From NCBI GenBank assembly GCA_965208015.1, contig OZ242308.1, forward strand, positions 868,001 through 932,000: a stretch of DNA of 64,000 nt, in the 5' to 3' direction. The notes under the pieces were generated by a model. It saw nothing but the letters and a program-made list of their open reading frames with translations, searched no databases and had not been told where the DNA came from. Positions 24,789 to 31,591 of the stretch are shown here, piece by piece; within the stretch, counting starts at the first letter, position 1, and every line of letters begins with the position of its first letter. Origin of the DNA: Bin87 sp965208015 (GTDB lineage: Bacteria > Chloroflexota > Dehalococcoidia > Lucifugimonadales > UBA3495). The position numbers were made by a program, and so were the translations under genes.

Positions 24789-25475
24789 TCACTGCGCAGT
24801 CTGGTGAAAGTCGAAAATCCGCCGCCGTACCTCGAACACGAAACCTGGGAGCACCGGGTCGCCGGTGATTATCTCCGGGTCGTCCAAATCTTCCGGTTCA
24901 ACGTCGGGTCTGTAAACCCAAACCCGCCGGCGGTAGGGATCGATCAACCAACCCAGCCGGGCGCCGTTGGCGATATAGCGCTCCATTTTACGGCGCAACG
25001 GAGGCAAGCGGTCGGAACCGGACACGATTTCCGCCACGAAAGCCGGGCACTCGGTAACAGCCCGATTCATCCCCAGGGGAAGCAAACGCGCAACTTGCTC
25101 TGGAGATAGCCAGGTGGCGTCAGGCTCCGCTCTACTCCCGTCGGGAAGACGCACAATGGTTCTTGGCGAGAAAGAAAATCCGCCGTTTGCTTCAACCCAA
25201 ACGAACAAAACTCCGGATAGTTGACCCTCTGCATATCCGCTGTCTGCATTGACCATGGGATTGATCGCCAATTCTCCTTCGCCGGTCAGCTCCAGGTAGA
25301 ACCCTCGGCCTTCGTTGGCTTTGGCCAACCCTACAAACCACTGGTCGATTTCATCGTCGGTCAGTTTGCCGACAACTGATTCCAGGATTGGCCGGATGCT
25401 GACGTGTAGCGTGGCCGAGGGGCCAAACTCGTCGTCTGCAACCGGCGGCTCTTTGGCAACGGTGGTCGTAGTCAT
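24789..25475 (-). CDS. Uma2/DUF820 family PD-(D/E)xK-like protein
   Basis: 228 residues from ATG 25475. The C-terminal half is Uma2-like: VRLPDGSRAEPDATWLSPEQ, ECPAFVAEIVSGSDRLPPLRRKMERYIANGARLGWLIDP (parts), then VWVYRPDVEPEDLDDPEIITGDPVLPGFVFEV. The D...E-x-x pattern (PDATW, FVAEIVS) matches the predicted nuclease fold. Members are abundant in cyanobacteria and Chloroflexota, role unknown. A paralogue lies directly upstream. Confidence 0.85.
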   Translation of the reverse strand: MTTTTVAKEPPVADDEFGPSATLHVSIRPILESVVGKLTDDEIDQWFVGLAKANEGRGFYLELTGEGELAINPMVNADSGYAEGQLSGVLFVWVEANGGFSFSPRTIVRLPDGSRAEPDATWLSPEQVARLLPLGMNRAVTECPAFVAEIVSGSDRLPPLRRKMERYIANGARLGWLIDPYRRRVWVYRPDVEPEDLDDPEIITGDPVLPGFVFEVRRRIFDFHQTAQ

Positions 25476-25500
25476 ATAGTCAATCCCTGTCGGTCGGACG

Positions 25501-26181
25501 TTATAGCAAGTCGAAAATGCGGCTGCGCACGTCGAACACGAAGCCGGGCAGTTCGGGGTCGCCGCTGACCGTCTCCGGGTCATCCAGCACTTCGGGCGCG
25601 GCGCCGGGGCGATAAACGTGCACCTGGCGCAGGAACGGGTCAATTAGCCAGCCCAGGGCAACGCCGCGGGCGATCCATTCTTCCATCTTGGCCTGCTGGT
25701 CTTCCAGGGAATTGGAAAGGGATCGAATTTCCGCGACAAAGCGCGGGGCAAAAGGAAAGCTGTGAGGTCGCTGCCCCGCCGGCGGCAAGGATGCTAACTG
25801 TTCCGGGGCCATCCAGCCGGCATCCGGAGCGCGGCGTCCTGGCCAGGCCATGCGAACCCGCGAGTTTCCGATGACTACTTTTCCGCCAGGACCAGCATTG
25901 AGCCAAATTTGAAGGTCAAACTGCAGGTTAAATTGACGTTCCGTTCCGTCCATGCCTTCCGATGCCATTGCCCACAATCTCCCCTGCTGGTCGATCTCGA
26001 ACTGGTAGCCCAAATCCTCGTTGTCGGCGGTGAAGCGCAGGAACCAGTCGTCCAGGGCGTCATCATCCGGCAACAGGGCGAGTATGGAGCTGATGTCCAG
26101 GGAGAAGGGCGTCGGCATATCGCCGTCGGGCGAATTGACCGTAGCGTCAGGTTGTGGTGTGGCAACGGTTTGCATGGTCAT
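25501..26181 (-). CDS. Uma2/DUF820 family protein, tandem paralogue
   Basis: 226 residues. Same architecture as the neighbour: RAPDAGWMAPEQLASL, PRFVAEIRSLSNSLEDQQAKMEEWIARGVALGWLIDPF (parts), VHVYRPGAAPEVLDDPETVSGDPELPGFVFDVRSRIFDLL. The two genes are 25 bases apart and clearly arose by duplication; their N-termini (LLPDDDALDDWF, LTDDEIDQWF) also match. Function unknown. Confidence 0.85.
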   Translation of the reverse strand: MTMQTVATPQPDATVNSPDGDMPTPFSLDISSILALLPDDDALDDWFLRFTADNEDLGYQFEIDQQGRLWAMASEGMDGTERQFNLQFDLQIWLNAGPGGKVVIGNSRVRMAWPGRRAPDAGWMAPEQLASLPPAGQRPHSFPFAPRFVAEIRSLSNSLEDQQAKMEEWIARGVALGWLIDPFLRQVHVYRPGAAPEVLDDPETVSGDPELPGFVFDVRSRIFDLL

Positions 26182-26193
26182 ATTGACATCCCC

Positions 26194-26892
26194 CTACGCC
26201 GCGTCGTCCAGGCAGTCGCGGAGGGGGCGGTTGATGCAGGAGAAGATGGGGGTGTCCTTCAGGGTGTAGGGGCGGGCCTTGGACTCGCGTAGGTCCATCA
26301 CCAGGTCCAGGAAGGTGCCCGGCTCGTCAGTCTCGAAGCCGAGGATGAACTCGGGGTCGTCCAGGCCGAAGGAGTAGGCGGTGGAGATTTTAACCTGGGG
26401 ATACTTGTGGCCGATGACGAAGTGCTCGTTCATCATCTCCTGGCGCGTGTCCTTGGGCAGCTGGTACCAGTCGTGGGTCTTCCAGAAGGGGTACATGAAG
26501 AGGTATTGGCGTCCCACGATGCGCATGGACGCGGCGTCGCCGGGCCCCTCCTGCCCCTCGTGCTGGTGGTCGTCGATGTAGGGCGAGCGGCGGGTCATGC
26601 CGAGATACGAGTGCGGGGTTTCCAGGTAGCCGCCGAGGCGCGTCCCGTTGAGCCGCGCGGCCATCTCGTTGATGGGTTCCAACTCGGGGCACACGCCCCA
26701 GAGCATGAAATCGGTGTCGCCCCGGGCGCCCACCAGGGTGTAGGTGTTGAGGGCGACCCGGTCGGAGTGCTCGGCAGCCACGGCGGCGAATTCATCCTTG
26801 CCGGTCTCGCGCTCGGCGGCGGGCAGGCGTCGCCATTCGGGCTGCACCTTGTAGAACGTGTACTTGACGAAATCCCGTCGCGGGTCGGCCAT
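26194..26892 (-). CDS. chdC: chlorite dismutase family protein, possible coproheme decarboxylase
   Basis: 232 residues from ATG 26892, AAGGAG upstream. Shows FVKYTFYKVQPEWRRLP, DFMLWGVCPELEPINEMAARL, then RQYLFMYPFWKTHDWYQLP and NEHFVIGHKYPQVKISTAYSFGLDDPEFILGFE (parts). The YPFWKTHDWY segment resembles the YP(F)xK..(D/E)WY motif with the catalytic Tyr in ChdC/HemQ; the His in GHKYPQV would be the heme ligand. ChdC makes heme b from coproheme in monoderm bacteria. No other heme genes are adjacent, so another Cld-family role is possible. Confidence 0.8.
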   Translation of the reverse strand: MADPRRDFVKYTFYKVQPEWRRLPAAERETGKDEFAAVAAEHSDRVALNTYTLVGARGDTDFMLWGVCPELEPINEMAARLNGTRLGGYLETPHSYLGMTRRSPYIDDHQHEGQEGPGDAASMRIVGRQYLFMYPFWKTHDWYQLPKDTRQEMMNEHFVIGHKYPQVKISTAYSFGLDDPEFILGFETDEPGTFLDLVMDLRESKARPYTLKDTPIFSCINRPLRDCLDDAA

Positions 26893-27057
26893 GGGGGGGT
26901 CTCCTTGGATCAGAGTGCGTTCGGGTTTGGAAACGTGATCATGATGGCCCATTGTAGCATCGGGCCGGTGGACCGGGTTTCCGGCGAAGCCGATGGGTTA
27001 CAATCACGGTCGCGTGCGACACCGGGAAGCGTCGCCGCCATCACAGGAGGGACACTG

Positions 27058-28005
27058 ATGGCAACTATAGGAGAGGGCCAGTTCACCTACGAGGTACAGG
27101 AGGGGTGGGGTCAACTGCCGGACGGCTACGCTTTCAAAGAAGTGGCTGCCGTGGGCTGCGACGAAAATGACAACGTGTACGCCTTCAATCGAGGCGAGCA
27201 TCCGATGATCGTGTTCGACAAGGACGGCAACTTCATCGAGTCCTGGGGCGAGGGTGTATTCCCGCGGGCCCACGGGGTTACCATGGCTCCCGACGGGACC
27301 ATGTTCCTGACCGACGACGGCGACCACACCGTGCGCAAGTGCACCCTGGAAGGCGAAATATTGCTGACCCTGGGCACCAGCGGACATCCTGCGCAGTTCA
27401 TGTCGGGCGATCCGTTCAACCGCTGCACCCACGTTGCCATCGATCCCCGCAACGGCGATTTCTACGTGTCGGACGGCTACGGAAACGCCCGCGTCCACAA
27501 GTACAGCCCCGACGGGCGACTGATTTTCTCGTGGGGTCAATCCGGCAACGGCCCGGGCGAGTTCAACATCGCCCACAATATCGGCACCGACCGCGACGGC
27601 CTGGTGTATCTGGCCGACCGGGAGAACCACCGGGTGCAGGTGTTCAATCCCGACGGCAGGTTCATGGGACAGTGGAACGACATGTCCCGCCCCTGTGGGC
27701 TGTACATCGACCAGGACGCCGGCCTGGTGTACATCGGCGAGCTGGGCTCGGCCATTGGCCCCAACTCCCAGGCCTCCGGCCTTGGCCCCAGGGTCAGCGT
27801 CTACGACACCGAGGGACGCCGCCAGGCCCGTGTGGGCGACGGACCCGAGGGCGAAGCGCCCGGCCAGTTCATCGCCCCTCATGGGGTCTGCCTGGACTCT
27901 GCGGGAAACATCTACGTGGGCGAGGTCTCATGGACCCACACCGGGCAGCACCTGGACCCGCCCCGCGAGATACGTTCCCTCCAAAAGCTGGTCAAAACCT
28001 CCTGA
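27058..28005 (+). CDS. NHL-repeat beta-propeller protein
   Basis: 315 residues; the true start is ATG 27058 with AGGAGG upstream, no signal peptide. At least five NHL-type blades: DENDNVYAFNRGEHPMIVFDKDGNFIESWG, DGTMFLTDDGDHTVRKCTLEGEILLTLG, NGDFYVSDGYGNARVHKYSPDGRLIFSWG, DGLVYLADRENHRVQVFNPDGRFMGQW (each in parts) and a last blade ending at 28005. Such proteins resemble peptidyl-alpha-hydroxyglycine lyase and sugar lactonases. Substrate unknown. Confidence 0.85.
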   Translation: MATIGEGQFTYEVQEGWGQLPDGYAFKEVAAVGCDENDNVYAFNRGEHPMIVFDKDGNFIESWGEGVFPRAHGVTMAPDGTMFLTDDGDHTVRKCTLEGEILLTLGTSGHPAQFMSGDPFNRCTHVAIDPRNGDFYVSDGYGNARVHKYSPDGRLIFSWGQSGNGPGEFNIAHNIGTDRDGLVYLADRENHRVQVFNPDGRFMGQWNDMSRPCGLYIDQDAGLVYIGELGSAIGPNSQASGLGPRVSVYDTEGRRQARVGDGPEGEAPGQFIAPHGVCLDSAGNIYVGEVSWTHTGQHLDPPREIRSLQKLVKTS

Positions 28006-28014
28006 TTCAATATG

Positions 28015-28097
28015 GCATGGATTGACAGGATGTACAGGATTTATATGGATCTCTGACAAGCCGAGATCCCAATCCCGTGCATCCTGTTAATCCATGC
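28015..28097. repeat. 83-bp MITE-like element (family B variant)
   Basis: Arms 28015-28040 and 28072-28097 are 26-base inverted repeats with three mismatches (GCATGGATT-ACAGGATG core). It fills the gap between the NHL gene and comB. Sequence resembles the 8027-8117 element. Confidence 0.75.
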
Positions 28098-28116
28098 AAA
28101 ATGAAGAGATAGAAAT

Positions 28117-28827
28117 ATGGAAATTCGCATCGGCAGTTTGTCCCGAGACGCCAGCGAGGCCACCGGAGCGGCGTTGGTAATCGACGTGTTCCGCGCCTTC
28201 ACCACGGCGGCCATCGCCTTCGACCGGGGCGCGGAAAGGATCACCCTGGTGGCAGAGGTGGAGGAGGCACTGGAGATCCGGAAAAACAATCCGGTCATCG
28301 CCGACATCCTGATGGGAGAGGTGGGCGGCCGCCGGCCCGACGGGTTTGACTACGGCAACTCGCCGTTTGAAGCGTCCTCGGTCGATTTCGCAGGGAAGAG
28401 CGTCGTGCAGTCCACCCGTGCCGGCACGGTGGGAACGGCGGCGGCGGGAGCGGCCGGCTGCGATCCGATTTACGTAACGTCCTTCGTGGTAGCCGGCGCG
28501 ACCGTGCGGGCGGTCCTGGCAGAGGACCCGCAGCCCGAGCTGGTGACCATTCTGGCCATGGGAGACCAGGGGGTGAACCGGTCCGACGAGGATGAGCACT
28601 GCGCCATGTACCTGCGCAACCGGCTGGAGGGCCGCAGTCCGGACCCGGAAGCCCTGCGCAAGCTGATCATGGCGGGTGGCGCGACGCAGAAGTTCTTCGA
28701 CGACGCGCAGCCCCAATTCCATCCCCGCGACGTGGGCTTGGCGCTGGAGGTGGACCGGTATCCCTTCGCCATGCGAGTGACCCGGGAGGACGGACTGCTG
28801 GTGGCGCGACGAACCGCCGTCTCCTGA
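28117..28827 (+). CDS. comB: 2-phosphosulfolactate phosphatase family (ComB)
   Basis: 236 residues. Family motifs: LVIDVFRAFTTAAIAF, ADILMGEVGGRRPDGFDYGNSP (parts), VQSTRAGTVGT and ILAMGDQGVNRSDEDEHCA. ComB releases phosphate from 2-phosphosulfolactate in coenzyme M synthesis in methanogens; bacterial homologues often act elsewhere and have unknown substrates. ComA/ComC are absent nearby, so I infer only a phosphatase role. Confidence 0.85.
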   Translation: MEIRIGSLSRDASEATGAALVIDVFRAFTTAAIAFDRGAERITLVAEVEEALEIRKNNPVIADILMGEVGGRRPDGFDYGNSPFEASSVDFAGKSVVQSTRAGTVGTAAAGAAGCDPIYVTSFVVAGATVRAVLAEDPQPELVTILAMGDQGVNRSDEDEHCAMYLRNRLEGRSPDPEALRKLIMAGGATQKFFDDAQPQFHPRDVGLALEVDRYPFAMRVTREDGLLVARRTAVS

Positions 28828-28929
28828 CCTTCACTGGCTTGGGCGGGGTAATATCCTTCGCCTGCCTGTTTTCAGCAGGCATTCTGGATTAGATCACTCG
28901 CCCACTGCTGACCTCTCCCGGAGCACACC

Positions 28930-29247
28930 ATGACTATCACCGCAGAGCAGGCGGACCAAGCGCAGGGCATCATTCTCGAATGCCTGAACATTCACCATCA
29001 GCACCGGGTGCCCTTCCGACAAGTTTGGACCAGGCCGGGCCACGACTTTGATGGCGTTCCTTTCCTGGACGTCTGGGTCATCTATGAGGGCGAGCCGCGC
29101 AGCCTCGACATCAGCCTGCTCAACTCGTTCGACGTTTATCTCATGGGGGCCCTGCGCAATGCTGGCATCTATGCCATCCCATCGATCTCCTACATCCCCG
29201 AGAGTGAAGCAGACCAGTTAGGTGCGCCATGGACTGGGCAGAACTAA
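28930..29247 (+). CDS. hypothetical protein paired with HEPN gene
   Basis: 105 residues, not recognised. Mixed alpha/beta look, with DFDGVPFLDVWVIYEGEPRSLDISLLNSF in the middle. It overlaps the downstream HEPN gene by 19 bases, as partners in toxin-antitoxin pairs do, but lacks the GSxARG nucleotidyltransferase motif. Likely the cognate partner of the HEPN protein. Confidence 0.6.
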   Translation: MTITAEQADQAQGIILECLNIHHQHRVPFRQVWTRPGHDFDGVPFLDVWVIYEGEPRSLDISLLNSFDVYLMGALRNAGIYAIPSISYIPESEADQLGAPWTGQN

Positions 29248-29675
29248 TCCGGGCCAGCCGCCTTCTGGCCAGTGGACAGCCCTCTCAGGAGGCCCTGCGT
29301 CGCGCGATCAGTACCGCATACTACGCTATGTTTCATGCCCTGGCTTCCAGCAACGCCGACATTATCGTAGGTCCCAAGACGGGGTCCAACCAATCCGACT
29401 GGACGGCAATCTACCACTCTCTGCGCCATTTCCGCGCCGAAAATCCTCTCTACGGTTGGCCCCATCTCTTCAGCCAGCCGATCCAGAACTTCGCCGTCAT
29501 CATCGCCGGCATCAAGAGACAAAGGGAAGACGCTGACTATAATCCCGACGTCAGCTTTGCTCAAAGCCATGTTGCCACCTGGATTGACCGCGCCGAACAG
29601 GCCATCCTTGACTTCAACGCTTCGACCCTTCAAGAAAGATCCGTGGCGGGTTCAACCCTGGCCGGCCAGCGTTGA
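29229..29675 (+). CDS. HEPN-domain protein
   Basis: 148 residues. Typical HEPN helix EALRRAISTAYYAMFHALAS with the AYYAMFHA core, seen in RNase toxins and their relatives. Further helices include FAVIIAGIKRQREDADYNPD. The last 13 residues are encoded by a long palindrome (29636-29691) that extends past the stop. Overlaps its upstream partner by 19 bases. Confidence 0.8.
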   Translation: MDWAELIRASRLLASGQPSQEALRRAISTAYYAMFHALASSNADIIVGPKTGSNQSDWTAIYHSLRHFRAENPLYGWPHLFSQPIQNFAVIIAGIKRQREDADYNPDVSFAQSHVATWIDRAEQAILDFNASTLQERSVAGSTLAGQR

Positions 29676-29691
29676 ACCCGCCACGGATCTT
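29636..29691. repeat. 56-bp near-perfect palindrome over the HEPN stop codon
   Basis: Outer 21-base arms (29636-29656 and 29671-29691) are exact inverted copies; the 14-base centre is also self-complementary (GGCCGGCC) except for one C/C mismatch. TTCTGCATCTT follows. It may act as a terminator or cruciform and encodes the HEPN C-terminus. Confidence 0.85.
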
Positions 29692-29832
29692 CTGCATCTT
29701 CCAAAGCGAATTTACCCCCACCGGCACGTTACACGAACGGTAACAGGCCATCGGGGTCGGCTGCCGGCTGCCAGAAACGCCGAAACCCGCCGGGGCCTTT
29801 CTATGCGCCGAATCGTCTGGTTGCGGTTCAAT

Positions 29833-29850
29833 AAGCGTATCCATACGCTT
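29833..29850 (+). promoter_or_regulatory. hairpin just before the methyltransferase start
   Basis: AAGCGTAT-CC-ATACGCTT, a perfect 8-bp inverted repeat ending three bases before ATG 29854, where an RBS would be. It could be an operator or a translation-blocking hairpin. If the start is ATG 29803 instead, it would be inside the gene. Confidence 0.45.
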
Positions 29851-29853
29851 TCT

Positions 29854-30711
29854 ATGAATCCGACCAATATAGAACCCTGGCTCAATCAGATCCGCTGCGA
29901 CGATTGCCTTTCGGCCATGGGCCGGATGCCGTCAGCGTCGGTGAATCTGGTGGTCACGTCGCCACCGTATAACCTGCTGAACAGCAGCGGCAACGGGATG
30001 AAAAACGGCAACGGCGGCAAGTGGTCCCGCGCCACCCTGATGCTGCAGCGGGGGTACGCCGAGCACGGCGACAGCATGCCCCACGCGGACTACGTGGAAT
30101 GGCAGCGGGAGTGTCTGCGCGAAATGCTGCGGGTTTTGACTCCCGACGGGGCGATCTTCTACAACCACAAGTGGCGCGTCCAGCGGGGACTGCTGCAGGA
30201 CCGGGCCGACATCATGGACGGATTTCCTGTGCGGCAGATCATCATCTGGCAGCGCTCCGGCGGGTTCAACCATAATCCCGGGTATTTCCTGCCTACATAC
30301 GAAGTGATCTACCTGGTCGCCAACCCGGAGTTCCGCCTGGCTCCCAAGGCCGGCGGCATCGGCGACGTGTGGCGAATTCGACAGGACCGGGGCAACCCGC
30401 ATCCCGCGTCGTTCCCGGTGGAACTGGCTCGCCGGGCCATCGCGGCGACCAACGCGCAGGTGGTGCTGGACCCGTTCATCGGTAGCGGGACCACGGCGAT
30501 CGCAGCGTTAATGGAAGGCCGCCAGTACGTGGGCATCGACCTGTCCGACGAATACTGCAGGCTGGCTCGTGAGCGCATCGCGGCCGCGGCGGCGGAACTT
30601 GCCGAGCCTGCGGTCGAACCGGGAGCTGACCAAGCCGCCCCGCCATCGGCTCTTGAGGTGCGAGAGATGTTGCAGGGGACGCCGGCCGAGCGGGAATCGG
30701 CACAACGATAG
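29854..30711 (+). CDS. DNA methyltransferase, beta-class (likely N4-cytosine or N6-adenine)
   Basis: 285 residues from ATG 29854 (alternative ATG 29803 adds 17). Catalytic motif IV TSPPYN lies near residue 35 and SAM-binding motif I DPFIGSGTTAIAAL near 207, so motif order is IV before I (beta class). QYVGIDLSDEYCRLARERI follows. TSPPY favours m4C but is not decisive. Target motif unknown. No restriction gene is adjacent, so it may be an orphan. The C-terminal 30 residues are Ala/Pro/Glu-rich. Confidence 0.88.
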   Translation: MNPTNIEPWLNQIRCDDCLSAMGRMPSASVNLVVTSPPYNLLNSSGNGMKNGNGGKWSRATLMLQRGYAEHGDSMPHADYVEWQRECLREMLRVLTPDGAIFYNHKWRVQRGLLQDRADIMDGFPVRQIIIWQRSGGFNHNPGYFLPTYEVIYLVANPEFRLAPKAGGIGDVWRIRQDRGNPHPASFPVELARRAIAATNAQVVLDPFIGSGTTAIAALMEGRQYVGIDLSDEYCRLARERIAAAAAELAEPAVEPGADQAAPPSALEVREMLQGTPAERESAQR

Positions 30712-31378
30712 GCGTCCGTTCCCGGGGCGCCAGGGCGCAAGTCGGACCGCAGCCTCATGCGTACCCAGTTCGGGAGGGCAATCGGCATGGGAAGACGAGA
30801 TCGAACCCGTCTCACGCGCGCGACTTGTACATCGCGAGGGGCGTCGGGACGTGGACGTATCGCTGCCTGAAGAGCGCCCTTCCAGCAACGAGACTGCCGC
30901 CCGCGCATCAAACGCCGGGTGACATAGCCGCGGTGGCAAGGACAGTGTGACGGAAGGTGGCTAGGCGTGATGGTGGTTGGGTTCTTTACTGGCTGATGGC
31001 TTTCTCGCTTTTTGGTCGTTTCGGTTGTTGGAGGGTTGATGCAGCGCTGCCAGAGGATTTCAGGGTCGGTGTCAGCCCCACGGCCGGGGTTACGCAGGGA
31101 ATTTTTGCCCACTGAGACCGTTGACGACCCGGGGGTCGTGCAGAACGCAGCGAGTGGACTGTCGCTGTGTCACCGGGATGACCACGCCGCTGAGAAACGG
31201 GCGGACGATGGTCGCTCGGGACAGGGATTTGCGATTTTGATGCTGACGGGGTGGCCGCGAACGACCCTTTAGGACCTCTGGCGATGGCTGATGATTCACG
31301 TGATGGATACAGTATAGGAACGAATGTTCGGCATTGTCAAGAAGGGTTGCGGTTTCATGGGTAGCCGGTTTCGTAAAT
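30712..31378. other. gene-free interval after the methyltransferase
   Basis: About 670 bases with no convincing coding frame; open frames on both strands lack RBS and family sequence. A T-arm-like string (minus strand around 30800-30830, GGTTCGATC) does not fold into a full tRNA. Could hold a gene remnant or an unrecognised RNA. Confidence 0.5.
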
Positions 31379-31489
31379 CGTCAGAAGCAGGATTTACGGG
31401 ATTTTATGATAGGGCAGGATCGGGATTATTCCATTACGGAACGGTTCCAATGCTGATGATTCCCAAATCTCGGAAACCCGATTCTGACG
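31379..31489. repeat. 111-bp MITE-like element upstream of acylase (family B)
   Basis: Left arm starts CGTCAGAAGCAGGATTTACG, right arm (31462-31489) is its diverged inverted copy ending GATTCTGACG. The interior is AT-richer than the surroundings, with no ORF. Compare 8027-8117. Confidence 0.65.
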
Positions 31490-31591
31490 GGTTCCCCGCC
31501 GCAAGCCCGGTACGCTTGAGGGGTTGCGGGAACTCCCTTGTCGCGCCGTCGTGCGGTAATATGGCGGCATCCGATTCTGGAGTTGACCGCC

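Noticed and set aside
26407..27057. Upstream extension of the NHL gene
   Set aside because: It is antisense to the chlorite-dismutase-family gene; ATG 27058 has an ideal RBS.
30780..30860. tRNA-like sequence with GGTTCGATC on the minus strand
   Set aside because: The T-arm pairs only with an eight-base loop, and no matching acceptor, D-arm or anticodon arm could be placed.
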